Origin: Arthrobacter sp. ZGTC131 | GTDB lineage: Bacteria; Actinomycetota; Actinomycetes; Actinomycetales; Micrococcaceae | Assembly (NCBI RefSeq): GCF_002929275.1 | Contig: NZ_PJIK01000019.1 | Span: 1-58,458, forward strand | Length of the DNA: 58,458 bases | Reading direction: 5' to 3' | Part shown: positions 25,195-33,115 of the stretch, piece after piece | How positions within the stretch are numbered: position 1 is the stretch's first letter | Layout of the letters: every line of letters begins with the position of its first letter | The notes under the pieces: model-generated | What the model saw: only the letters and a program-made list of their open reading frames with translations | Told to the model about the DNA's origin: nothing | Database searches by the model: none | Made by a program: the position numbers and the translations under genes

Positions 25195-26676
25195 CTAACG
25201 ATGACTGAATCGATCGGCCCACATGCTCTGCAAGGTGGCAGAGCCGGCCGGCCCACAGAAGATGCAGTCCTCTTGTCTCAGGTATCTTGTCGCGTTGTTA
25301 CGCGATGACCACGGGGTGAGCGTTTGGATGCTCACATGATTCTTGTCGTCGTCCAGCGCCCTAGTCGAGGAAGTTCTCTCTTTGACGGCTTCAGCCGCAA
25401 GGAGCACCCCAGCCAGTACACTCAGGTAGCCGACCGAGAACTGGTGCGGCTTGGCATCAAGTTCCTCTGCCAAAAGCGGGAGCGCACGGTTGTCCAGTTC
25501 TCCGCAACGTGCTGTGCGCGCCCAGGAATCAAGCTCCGATCTCGATATTTGGAGGGATTCGGCGAGCCGCGCCTGTGTTTCCTGGTTTGCTGCCAAATAG
25601 CGTTCACGTAATTCGGGGTCGCTAATCTCCGGCTCCAGCGGATTGTGGCACACGAGGCAGGCTCTCGCACCAAGGGGGCCCGCACGCATGAGACTGGAGC
25701 GGAGATTGTAGGTTGATGCACCTAGCGCCATCGTTGGGATCAGCCGCTGGATCGCCAGCCGCGAACGGTTCTTGTCCACGGCTGATAACAGGAGCTGCAA
25801 GGGTTGCTGGCGTCGAGGGTGCTCCTGGGCAATACCGTCGTGGGGGTCCCACACCAGAGACCCCGCTCCTCCGGTCTGAAGGACTTCGGCCGCCGTGCTC
25901 GCCTTCGGCAGACCAACCGTGGACGCGTCAAAGAGAACGCATCGGTTGAGGTTCGTCAGGTCGACGGTATCCGCGTCTGCGATCTGGGCCCTGCCCTTGA
26001 GCCCTGGCGTTGCCCAGAGAGTGAGCATCGTGGCTGTTCCGACTGCGCCCACTCCGGCGAGAAGGAAGTCGCCTGCGAGCTTTTTTGGCATTGGCGGGGG
26101 ATTGGGCGGAATTTCGCTGGCCGTGACATGCTTCCAGGCGTCGTAGACGAAGGGAACGAATTCGACGAGTCCACGGGATACCCGGAAGACATGACCGGCG
26201 GCGTGGGCTGCCGCGATGTATGGACCGAAGGGAAGGGTAACCTCCGTCCCGGCATCGGACGTGGTGTAGTCAAGCCCGCCCCACCAGTCACCGAAGACCA
26301 GGGTCAGATCGGCGTCATCGACGCGACCGATGCCGAGGACGAAGCTCTGTTCCGGTGTCCCCGCGGCGAGCCTTGGGGGTATCGCCCCGATTGCCTTCGC
26401 AGATTCGAGAATCGCCGCCACAAGTGATGACCCGGCGCTGTAGCCCGGCGCCACGGCGGGATGCAGCTTTGCCTCCGGGCAGGCCACCGTGATTCGGGCG
26501 ACTGCGCCGACCGATCGTGCGAGAAGGTTGACCAGCATCCACAGGGCCCTCTGGCCGGCCGCTGTGGAGGCGGCCGAAGCAGAAATCGACACATGAACGT
26601 TCAAGGGCTTGCTTTGGTCATGCGCGACCAAAGTGCCTCCAGCCGTGCCGGAATGCCGGTTCGCGATGGCTTCCAT
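25195..26676 (-). CDS. E1-like adenylyltransferase (ThiF family) of a ubiquitin-like system
   Basis: A 493-residue protein. The C-terminal 300 residues form a ThiF/E1 Rossmann domain: LLAGVGAVGTATML (nucleotide loop about 208-213), IADADTVDLTNLNRC (Asp235/Asp239, Asn244, Arg245), LSAVDKNRSR. Four Cys in CLVC (340-343) and CIFC (471-474) probably bind zinc, and Cys391 (RTARCGELD) is a candidate thioester residue. The N-terminal 200 residues are an unassigned domain. E1 proteins adenylate the C-terminus of the modifier and pass it to an E2. The ATG at 26676 has a strong GGGAGG, although it overlaps the JAB gene by 76 bases. It is the last gene of the island. Confidence 0.9.
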   Translation of the reverse strand: MEAIANRHSGTAGGTLVAHDQSKPLNVHVSISASAASTAAGQRALWMLVNLLARSVGAVARITVACPEAKLHPAVAPGYSAGSSLVAAILESAKAIGAIPPRLAAGTPEQSFVLGIGRVDDADLTLVFGDWWGGLDYTTSDAGTEVTLPFGPYIAAAHAAGHVFRVSRGLVEFVPFVYDAWKHVTASEIPPNPPPMPKKLAGDFLLAGVGAVGTATMLTLWATPGLKGRAQIADADTVDLTNLNRCVLFDASTVGLPKASTAAEVLQTGGAGSLVWDPHDGIAQEHPRRQQPLQLLLSAVDKNRSRLAIQRLIPTMALGASTYNLRSSLMRAGPLGARACLVCHNPLEPEISDPELRERYLAANQETQARLAESLQISRSELDSWARTARCGELDNRALPLLAEELDAKPHQFSVGYLSVLAGVLLAAEAVKERTSSTRALDDDKNHVSIQTLTPWSSRNNATRYLRQEDCIFCGPAGSATLQSMWADRFSHR

Positions 26677-27170
26677 TTTGCAGCCTCCCTAGGATATTGG
26701 CTCTGGTCGATTTGAAGTGGAACTATGCGGATCAATGAGATGGCTTCGTCGCGGCTCAGCTTTGTCCATCCGGCCGCCCCCCGGATATGAACTGTCCCAT
26801 CCCATGGGTTTGGATCCCTTCGGGCATGCTCAGGGAGCACCACGGAGATTGCTCCAACGTGCTGTGAGTAGGCCATGGCATCGTCGGTAGCTGAGTGGGT
26901 CGTGCAAGTGCCTCCGTGCGTGTGCACTTGGGCGAGCCGCTGCAGGCGATGGCACCTCAGGTGCTTGCCCGCGGCGCTCATTTCGTCTGCACCGATTCGG
27001 TAGCTGCCGGGGGAGAGGGCTGCGGCTGGAACGGTGAGCGTGGTGACCACGCCGCCACGACCGGGCGGTACGGGCACTCCGTCCAAGTAAGCGACCCTCT
27101 CGACGCCTTCGGGGGCGCGACTGAAATTCTCCAGGAGCCCTTGCCAGACGGTTTCAGGAATCCAAAGCAC
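26601..27170 (-). CDS. JAB/JAMM (Mov34/MPN) metalloprotease
   Basis: A 189-residue protein from a GTG start. It contains a JAMM zinc motif: VHTHGG (His83, His85) followed by THSATDD (Ser93, Asp96), matching HxH-x7-SxxD. JAB-domain proteases cut after Gly-Gly in ubiquitin-like proteins, either to mature the precursor or to release it from targets. Here the modifier ends Gly-Gly-Ala, so processing would be needed. The gene overlaps the E2-like gene by 17 bases and the E1-like gene by 76, so the three are strongly coupled. Confidence 0.85.
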   Translation of the reverse strand: MLWIPETVWQGLLENFSRAPEGVERVAYLDGVPVPPGRGGVVTTLTVPAAALSPGSYRIGADEMSAAGKHLRCHRLQRLAQVHTHGGTCTTHSATDDAMAYSQHVGAISVVLPEHARRDPNPWDGTVHIRGAAGWTKLSRDEAISLIRIVPLQIDQSQYPREAAKWKPSRTGIPARLEALWSRMTKASP

Positions 27171-27684
27171 CGGCTCGACCTAGGTAGTAGGGCGGACTGA
27201 GGATCTCATGCAGACGGTTCAGTGTTGCGGCCAGGGTATGAGCTCCCGGCTGCCACTTCTCGCCCGGAAGGGGAGTGTGGTTGGAGATGTAGTAGTCGCG
27301 GGACTGCGAAAAGCAGACCAATTGGTCAGCCGAGCCGTCGGGGTAGCTGAATGATGGATGGATGGCGAACCCGAAGGGGACATTGGTGTAGGAGGGCAGC
27401 CATCGGCTCCCCGGCTGGGGCTTGGGACCTTGCGGATCTGTTGGCGAAACGAAGTAGACCCCGGGAGGCAGTTCATCGTAGCTCCGAGCGTCGAGCAGGA
27501 TGCAGTAGTCGTCGACCGATCCATTCGCCGCAACGGCTGCCGCGTGAATGCACGCGTGGAGCGGGTCGAGCTTGGTGTAGCTCCATCCCCAGCGTTCTGG
27601 CCGACCACTTGCCCAGAAAGTGTCCAGGTGCGCAGCGAAGGTCAGAGCAGCGTACTCGGCGTCGGCAAGCGGAACCGCGGGCAC
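27154..27684 (-). CDS. E2-like conjugating enzyme
   Basis: 176 residues from the GTG at 27684, eight bases after AGGAGG (a GTG at 27693 lies inside that ribosome site). The second half shows a prokaryotic E2 pattern: FAIHPSFSYPDGSADQLVCF, with His-Pro and the candidate catalytic Cys at about 124, then a conserved Trp region (PLPGEKWQPG) and the helix TLAATLNRLHEILSPP. E2 proteins receive the modifier from E1 as a thioester. Assignment rests on this pattern and on the neighbours. The first 60 residues are less clear. Confidence 0.75.
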   Translation of the reverse strand: MPAVPLADAEYAALTFAAHLDTFWASGRPERWGWSYTKLDPLHACIHAAAVAANGSVDDYCILLDARSYDELPPGVYFVSPTDPQGPKPQPGSRWLPSYTNVPFGFAIHPSFSYPDGSADQLVCFSQSRDYYISNHTPLPGEKWQPGAHTLAATLNRLHEILSPPYYLGRAGALDS

Positions 27685-27685
27685 T

Positions 27686-27985
27686 CTACGCACCTCCTGT
27701 GGGGCCGGCCAGAAGCCAGACAGTGTCGTTGCCGGCGAGCTTCAGGAAGTCTCCGAGATGCTGGTCCTGGTGCTCGAAGACATTCGTTCCTGTGGACTCC
27801 ACGCGCAGGCGATCGGCCGGATTCCGCCCGAGTCCAAGTTCCGAGTAGGCTCGTTCGATCATCGTTCTCACCGGGGTGCCAGGACCGGCTTGGAGTTCGA
27901 CTTCTCGCCCGCTGTCCTCGTGGACAACGATAACCTTGATGTTGCGGCTGTGGTCTTTTTCGGCTGGGGTCTCGTGACTGTTCAC
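27686..27985 (-). CDS. Ubiquitin-like modifier protein ending Gly-Gly-Ala
   Basis: 99 residues from the GTG at 27985, placed six to seven bases after AGGAG; an ATG six bases earlier is too close to the ribosome site. After a charged tail the sequence follows a beta-grasp layout: KVIVVHEDSGREVELQAGPG, helix VRTMIERAYSELGLG, DRLRVESTGTNVFEHQDQHL and the last strand DTVWLLAGPTGGA. The Gly-Gly is followed by one Ala, as in precursors that need trimming. The codons for Gly-Gly also form the ribosome site of the E2-like gene. Confidence 0.85.
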   Translation of the reverse strand: MNSHETPAEKDHSRNIKVIVVHEDSGREVELQAGPGTPVRTMIERAYSELGLGRNPADRLRVESTGTNVFEHQDQHLGDFLKLAGNDTVWLLAGPTGGA

Positions 27986-27994
27986 GGGCATTCT

Positions 27995-28035
27995 CCTAAG
28001 TGCTAAGGACAGGACCTTTTCCTGTCTCACTTAGG
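27995..28035 (-). promoter_or_regulatory. Nested hairpin covering the ubl ribosome site
   Basis: Outer arms CCTAAGTG/CACTTAGG (27995-28002 with 28028-28035) enclose inner arms GACAGGA/TCCTGTC (28008-28014 with 28020-28026). In the minus-strand transcript the 3' outer arm includes the first bases of the AGGAG used by the modifier gene (27993-27997). The fold would therefore hide the ribosome site. It is the only sizeable gap in the seven-gene unit. Confidence 0.6.
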
Positions 28036-28067
28036 TTTGACGGGACAACGTCCGATCTGTCCGGCGG

Positions 28068-29117
28068 TCAGGAGGAGCACTCGATGCAGACCTTGGAGGC
28101 GTCTTTAAACTGGGATGGGGCCTTGAGATAAAAGCAGTGCTGGCACTGACGTTCCGCGGCTCTCGTGCATCCGCAGTGTCCTCTGGGGCAGCGGGGCTCC
28201 CGGCAGCGGGAACATATGCTCTTGACAACGAAATTGGTTTCGCATGTCTCGCAGTCCTCCCATCTGCTTGCCGATGAGGACAGTGCTGTCCCGTCCTGGG
28301 GCGGGGAGAAGCGCTTCCATGCGGCGCCGTACTCGACCATCACCGCGACATAGAGCCCGTCGCACCAGGCGATCTGGCCATAGAGCCGGTCCGACGTGTG
28401 CCCGGTGGAGTATTGAATCCGACTGTCGTCACGTTGGATGACGCGGTCTGCGCGAGATTCGGCCAACGATGCCGCAACCAGGGGGTTTGCGGACTGGTCT
28501 GAACCGCGGGCTGGGGGAAAAATTCGCCCCCGCGAAGCCGCGAAGCTCACGGTTCCTTCGGAGTCCAAGACGGCAACCGTGCCTGGACTCCTGAGCTCTT
28601 CGGCGAGGCGAACGCAGATTGCGGCACGGGAGGCCTTGGATCGACGGAACAGCTCCAGCGCGCTCTCGACGGTTGGCCCAGCTCGTACCACTTGCCGGAC
28701 GAGCGTCGAGGGTAGGAGCAGATCGGCTGCGAAAGCATCGCACGCGGCGTCTTCAAATTCTTCGGAGTCCTCGGCCTGCATAAGGGCGTCCCCGAGTTCG
28801 AGGTTGATGCTCTGGATGTGGTGACCGAGTTCGTGCAGCAGGGTGAAGCGTTGGCGGCGTGCTGAGAGGGACTCCGCGACAACAAGCGTCGGAGGCTCGG
28901 TCTGCCAGAGGTAGCCGCCGGCGACTGAGCATCCTCGTTTGGAGCCGTCGGGGACATTGCTCTCTTCGGGGACCGGCGCGATAGTCAGATCTTTCCAGGA
29001 ACCGATCTCGGAGAAGGGGTCTTGCGCCAGCCGCGCCGCAGCTCCGGGCCAGCGTTGTTCGAGGACGGACAGCATGCCCTCAACTTGCCTAGCCGTCCCC
29101 TCGAATAGCTTGGGCAT
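28068..29117 (-). CDS. ImmA/IrrE-type metalloprotease with Cys-rich tail
   Basis: A 349-residue protein. The N-terminal part is an ImmA/IrrE peptidase: FTLLHELGHHIQ (HELGH at 95-99) and the downstream helix FEDAACDAFAADLLLP with the third ligand region. The last 80 residues are a Cys-rich zinc-ribbon-like module (CETCETNF, CSRCREPRC, CGCTRAAERQCQHC, CIECSS). Proteases of this family cut HTH repressors after a stress signal, as in ImmA/ImmR and IrrE/DdrO. The XRE-like gene three bases upstream is the obvious candidate substrate. The start has AAGGAAG upstream. Confidence 0.88.
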   Translation of the reverse strand: MPKLFEGTARQVEGMLSVLEQRWPGAAARLAQDPFSEIGSWKDLTIAPVPEESNVPDGSKRGCSVAGGYLWQTEPPTLVVAESLSARRQRFTLLHELGHHIQSINLELGDALMQAEDSEEFEDAACDAFAADLLLPSTLVRQVVRAGPTVESALELFRRSKASRAAICVRLAEELRSPGTVAVLDSEGTVSFAASRGRIFPPARGSDQSANPLVAASLAESRADRVIQRDDSRIQYSTGHTSDRLYGQIAWCDGLYVAVMVEYGAAWKRFSPPQDGTALSSSASRWEDCETCETNFVVKSICSRCREPRCPRGHCGCTRAAERQCQHCFYLKAPSQFKDASKVCIECSS

Positions 29118-29120
29118 TGG

Positions 29121-30086
29121 CTATCTTCCTTCGCTCGTGCCGCCGCTGAGGCGTCCTAGGGCAATGGTCCGCAGCCGCTGTCTCCACATATCCTCGTCAC
29201 GGCCGCTTTGTCGCGCCGCCAAACCGAACGCCTCGCGGGCAACGCTGAGCCGTGCCGCGGGCTCGTCGGTTTTCAGTCGCTCCGCCTCTGAGCGAACGAG
29301 GAGTCTCCAGCGGGGCTTTTGGAGCTCAAGCAGCAATTCGTTCGGCAAGGGTTCGGCGATGGAACTTAGGGCATCCGGAGAAGATCCGATATGCAGGGCT
29401 AGTTGCCTGGCTTCCCCGGGGCTGAGCTGATAGTTGCCCCGAACGATGTTCATCGCCATGCGCTGAGGGACATGGAGTGCGTCCATCACCTGCTTCAGGG
29501 TGATTGAGGGCTTTCCTTGAATTGGTCCCTGAGTTGTTACTTGTTCTGAGGTCTCGGAAGGCAAAGGCTGGAGATCCTCGATCCAGCGGTCCAGGATGTC
29601 CTCCATCTCCGCCCGCTGCTCGGCACTTGTAGATGTCAATTGCTGGATAGCATGCTCGGCATCGGGGAGGGGATGTGACCTGCTTGCGCGGCTCGCCGTC
29701 TCGAGCGTCTCGGGTGGGAGCCCGCCGAGTGGGCGCTCAAGCGTCTGGATTGGCACCTCTCGCGTGATTCCGAGCCAGACCGTGACCGGTACTCCGAGGT
29801 CATTGGCTGAGGCATCGACCACGACTGATTCCTGATCCTGCAATCCAGGTTCGATGGTCACTGGTGCGGCCAAGACTTTTTGAGGGTCGGAGGACTCGTG
29901 AATGATGAGGAGCAAGATGGTGGATCCTGACCATCGCGCCGTCCAGAGGCAGTTCTTCCGGACATCGAAGTCCGGCGAATCCACATCTGAGGCCTTCATC
30001 GCCCCGAAGCGTACCGCGGTTGGCGTTTTGGTCTGGCTTGCCAGTTCCAGCAGTCGGGCTCGTTTTCCAGGATGGGTCTTGGTCAT
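29121..30086 (-). CDS. XRE-like HTH protein with unknown N-terminal domain
   Basis: A 321-residue protein. An unassigned N-terminal domain (about 1-170, with DFDVRKNCLWTARWSGSTIL) is followed by an acidic helix and then an XRE-type HTH at about 195-245 (ITLKQVMDALHVPQRMAMNI, RGNYQLSPGEARQLALHIGS). The C-terminal 70 residues are helical and basic. Position between a sigma-like gene (4-base overlap) and an ImmA/IrrE protease gene (3-base gap) suggests a repressor that the protease removes. It is not a standard family member, and the N-terminal domain might sense the signal. Confidence 0.65.
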   Translation of the reverse strand: MTKTHPGKRARLLELASQTKTPTAVRFGAMKASDVDSPDFDVRKNCLWTARWSGSTILLLIIHESSDPQKVLAAPVTIEPGLQDQESVVVDASANDLGVPVTVWLGITREVPIQTLERPLGGLPPETLETASRASRSHPLPDAEHAIQQLTSTSAEQRAEMEDILDRWIEDLQPLPSETSEQVTTQGPIQGKPSITLKQVMDALHVPQRMAMNIVRGNYQLSPGEARQLALHIGSSPDALSSIAEPLPNELLLELQKPRWRLLVRSEAERLKTDEPAARLSVAREAFGLAARQSGRDEDMWRQRLRTIALGRLSGGTSEGR

Positions 30087-31111
30087 TGGTTTTGTCCTCC
30101 ATCCTTGACTGACGGGACTAAGCCTGGCCCGTCCTCAGCCACTGGTTCAGTGGCCCTTCTAAGCTCTCCCTGGCAGCGGGCGAGTACTCGGCGCACTACC
30201 TCAGGAGCAGTCATCTCATCACCAGAGATTTCAATGAGCTTCGATTTGAGGGAGCGAATTCGTAAGGCTGTTGCACTCCTGCCAAGACCTAGCATATTCG
30301 CTGCCGCCTTGGGGTCATCGAGAACAAGGACGAGACTGCGTTCCTCGGCGGACAGCGCATCGAAGACTTCCTGGGAAAGCGTCTCGAAATGCTGTTGATC
30401 CTCGTCCCCGAGGATCTCCTCGAGAGGAGACGGCGCACATGCCGGAACTTCGTCGGCTGTTTCCTCTTCAGTCGAGACCGTCAGGGGGTCCAGGATGTGC
30501 GGGAACCGGTTTGCAACAACGTGGACCAGAGTAGCGATGTGCAGGCTCCCCTTTGCTGTGCGGAGGAGCTCCTCAAGCAAGGCCTCAAGCTCGCCGGACC
30601 TCCCAAGTTGCGCACGACGCGTTCCTCCCGGAGGCTCCGGATAGTACGTAACATGCACTCGTCGCGCCACCGCAGCCAACGCAGCCGGATCGGCAGCCCC
30701 TGCTTGTGCGGCGCCGTCGGTAAGACGCCAGAAATGCTGGGCCGGCGCACGATCGAATCTCCCATCACGTTCCAGCCGCTTTTCCAAGCGATCCCGCAGC
30801 GAACCCACAGCTGAACGGGCGTGGAGGTCAACAAGCCAGTTGCGCAACCATCGGCGGATCATGCGCCCCAATGCATCGTCGTCTTCCGCTTGAAGCTGGG
30901 CCGCCGTCGTCAGCGCCTTGCCACGGTCCAGGAAGAAGTCGTATGCGTAATCCTCGTGCGTCGACGCAGGGTCGGAGGTGAGGGAAGGAAACCGGGTGAG
31001 CTCCTCACGGGCGACTTTCAGGAGGAGATCGACGGCCTTTGGACCAAAAGATTCAAGAGTACGAAGCTCCTCCATCACGGTCGTTATAGCCGTGGTTGTC
31101 TCGTCGCCCAT
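30083..31111 (-). CDS. Sigma region 4-like protein, first gene of the island
   Basis: 342 residues from the ATG at 31111, which follows GGGGGG at proper spacing (an ATG at 31132 and another codon at 31141 are in frame). The C-terminal part reads as sigma-70 region 4: FDALSAEERSLVLVLDDPKA, AANMLGLGRSATALRIRSLK. The N-terminal 200 residues are helical and were not recognised as region 2, so it may act as a partner or anti-activator rather than a full sigma factor. The stop overlaps the next start as ATGA. Confidence 0.6.
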   Translation of the reverse strand: MGDETTTAITTVMEELRTLESFGPKAVDLLLKVAREELTRFPSLTSDPASTHEDYAYDFFLDRGKALTTAAQLQAEDDDALGRMIRRWLRNWLVDLHARSAVGSLRDRLEKRLERDGRFDRAPAQHFWRLTDGAAQAGAADPAALAAVARRVHVTYYPEPPGGTRRAQLGRSGELEALLEELLRTAKGSLHIATLVHVVANRFPHILDPLTVSTEEETADEVPACAPSPLEEILGDEDQQHFETLSQEVFDALSAEERSLVLVLDDPKAAANMLGLGRSATALRIRSLKSKLIEISGDEMTAPEVVRRVLARCQGELRRATEPVAEDGPGLVPSVKDGGQNQ

Positions 31112-31387
31112 GCTGCCCCCCTGCCAGCTCATTGTGTGCACAGCACGCCGAAATTAGTCCGCGGTTTCTCCACTCTAGAACTGGAGCTCCTTGGGATTTC
31201 GGCGTGCTCAATTGACCCTGCGAGGAACCGCCGGCATCACCCGAATCTTACATGTGAGACGGACTCGCAAATCCGCACCCTGACAGCTTGATGAGAAAGC
31301 TGTCGATATCGTAAGACCGCACATGCATCGGCGTAGTGAACTCAAAACAACGGATTGGTTGAAGCTTCAAGTTACCTACTTGAAGTA

Positions 31388-31421
31388 AGATCCGTTATCG
31401 GCTCTTTAAAATGGGCGGGGG
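31388..31421 (+). repeat. Dispersed repeat, copy A
   Basis: A 34-base element beginning AAGATCCGTTATCGGC and ending ATGGGCGGGG. It matches 29 of 34 bases with the copy at 35439-35472 in the same orientation. A weaker match (ATCCGGTATCGGCTTTAA) lies near 35119. This could be a decayed insertion-sequence end. Confidence 0.5.
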
Positions 31422-31444
31422 AGAGGCCAATATTAGGCCTCTCC
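31420..31444. terminator. Hairpin
   Basis: Perfect 9-bp arms GGAGAGGCC/GGCCTCTCC with AATATTA loop, followed by GTTATTGT on the plus strand. It could end leftover transcription from a lost element. Confidence 0.5.
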
Positions 31445-31665
31445 GTTATTGTCCGCTTCCAACTAAGTTGACGCAGATTCACTACATCTGACGCATTCTC
31501 ATCGATTGTGTGTCGCATCGCAGGTCAGAGCGAGGCGGGCCTCCGCGAGTTTGGCCTGGCAGAGAAGCCAGGGTTGATCTTTCGCGACTCAAGCCCTCTC
31601 ACCTAATGCAGTGTTCTGGAAGTGTCGCGTAAGCCCGCCTGTTGCCGACATGTCAACATTGTCTC

Positions 31666-32820
31666 GTGAATCAAAATCGGGCTTCCCTATCGCGGTTTAT
31701 CCAATTGGTCACCGTCACTGCAACAGGTGTACTGCTTGCGCTGATATTGTTCTCGACTTTTGACGCCAAAATGTGGGCCCCGGAGGTAGGGCGCTTCCTC
31801 TCCAGCCCGGGAGGAGCGGGTATCGCGGCCATCTGCGCGGCGAGCATTGCAGCACGAGCCTTATATGTGCAATTAGCTCACACCAAGATGAAAGATAAGA
31901 CACAGTCATGGTGGGATAGCTTTGAATGGGTCGCTGAGAGGGCCGTCCCTTCGAAAGCAGAGGATGAGGCTCTCCCGCTCGCGTTGTCGATTAACATTCT
32001 GAACTCACTTCAAGAGACGGCCGACAACGAGCTGCAGCAGAGGGCATGTGGGGGGTTCGTTACGATGCTTACGGCGAAACTATCCGCTGCCTTGGACACT
32101 GCGGGTTCCGTTGCAGCCACCGCTAAGGAAGGTACGCCTATAGAGGTTGAAGATAGCGATCAAGAAGAAAAGGAATCCGTAGAAGAATCAGCACAACCTC
32201 CTGCCGATACTAACGAGCAGAAGCCCAGGCGGCGATGGTCGTCAGAGACCAACGGTGCTTTGATTGAAGGGTTCATTCTAAGAGAGATTACGCGCCAGGA
32301 AGCCGAAAAGGCCCTCGGTGATTATGTTAAGGCGACGTCGAATACGCCGGCAAAGTCAGAGGCAGGCGAAGAGTACATCTCGGCTCAAGGGCGAACACTG
32401 TCGATGGCAGAATCCTACGAAAAGTCGGTCTACAACGGGTTGAAGGAAGTGCTGCCTGCGGGTTGTGCCATTTGGCGAGGATCGAGGGATTCAGCCGCCG
32501 ACCGTGGTGATATATCAATGACGCTTGAGGGCAGGAGAGTGGCAGTCGAAGTGAGTTGGATGCTTTTGTCCGTGAAACAGGCTGATGCCCATAATAGGAT
32601 GCGGTCGATCCTCGGACGGTTCAGGAGGAAGAGCCCTGACACGCCTCTTCTCATCGTTACCCCCATTCGGCTAAAGGAGTCTTTCGTCGCGGAAGCTCGT
32701 AAGGCGGGGGCGGAAATTGTTACATGGAAATCGCGAGACAATTCGCAGGTTCTTGCGGAGGCCATACAGCGCTTGAGATCCTCCGCGGACGGCCTCTATC
32801 GCGAGCAGACTGACAACTGA
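31666..32820 (+). CDS. Membrane-anchored PD-(D/E)XK nuclease-like protein
   Basis: 384 residues from the GTG at 31666; a TTG at 31642 is also in frame and neither has a clear ribosome site. Two hydrophobic N-terminal helices (VTVTATGVLLALILFSTF and GAGIAAICAASIAARALYV) precede a long acidic linker. The C-terminal domain at about 250-375 looks like a restriction-endonuclease fold: GDISMTLEGRRVAVEVSW, with Asp and Glu as in D-x(n)-ExK, but Ser replaces the usual Lys. It is divergent from the ubiquitin-like island and has lower GC than its neighbours. A defence effector role is inference. Confidence 0.55.
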   Translation: MNQNRASLSRFIQLVTVTATGVLLALILFSTFDAKMWAPEVGRFLSSPGGAGIAAICAASIAARALYVQLAHTKMKDKTQSWWDSFEWVAERAVPSKAEDEALPLALSINILNSLQETADNELQQRACGGFVTMLTAKLSAALDTAGSVAATAKEGTPIEVEDSDQEEKESVEESAQPPADTNEQKPRRRWSSETNGALIEGFILREITRQEAEKALGDYVKATSNTPAKSEAGEEYISAQGRTLSMAESYEKSVYNGLKEVLPAGCAIWRGSRDSAADRGDISMTLEGRRVAVEVSWMLLSVKQADAHNRMRSILGRFRRKSPDTPLLIVTPIRLKESFVAEARKAGAEIVTWKSRDNSQVLAEAIQRLRSSADGLYREQTDN

Positions 32821-32903
32821 CCGTCAACAGCCCCGGGCGCGACAGGGAGGAGTCTAACGAGCCCCGGAAAAACTATCGTTGGTGTGCTGGGATCTAAAAC
32901 GTC

Positions 32904-33115
32904 TTGTCTGTTGTTCTCACCGAGCTGGACGAGGCCGATGCCCTCGATGAGGGACTGACACCTGGCGGCGAAATCATCTCCGACGAGCTCATCGTCCAAG
33001 TGATTCCCCAGGCCGCGGACGAGTTCACCTGCTATTCCTGTTTCCTCGTCCGGCACAGGTCGCAGGTAGCGCGGGAGAGCAACGGCCATTCATACTGCCC
33101 GAGTGCGAAGGCTAA
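32904..33115 (+). pseudogene. DUF4193 remnant with frameshift
   Basis: The frame encodes the DUF4193 core (GEIISDELIVQVIPQAADEF, TCYSCFLVRHRSQVARESNG) up to HSYCP. One missing base then shifts the frame; in the next frame the normal ending PECEGstop is reached at 33113-33115. The N-terminal 25 or so residues of the family are also missing. DUF4193 proteins are small actinobacterial zinc-ribbon proteins of unknown role. The rest of 33116-33340 holds no gene. Confidence 0.65.

Larger units (their letters stand above)
31112..31665. other. Divergent control region
   Basis: This 550-base AT-rich interval separates the island from the membrane-anchored nuclease-like gene and must hold both promoters. 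Visible are a short inverted repeat (TTGAAGCTTCAA at about 31359), one copy of a dispersed repeat (31388-31421) and a hairpin (31420-31444). No gene recognised. Confidence 0.45.

Noticed and set aside
25195-27985. Type II CBASS operon
   Set aside because: E1, E2 and JAB are separate genes with a real ubiquitin-like protein, and no CD-NTase or typical CBASS effector is present.
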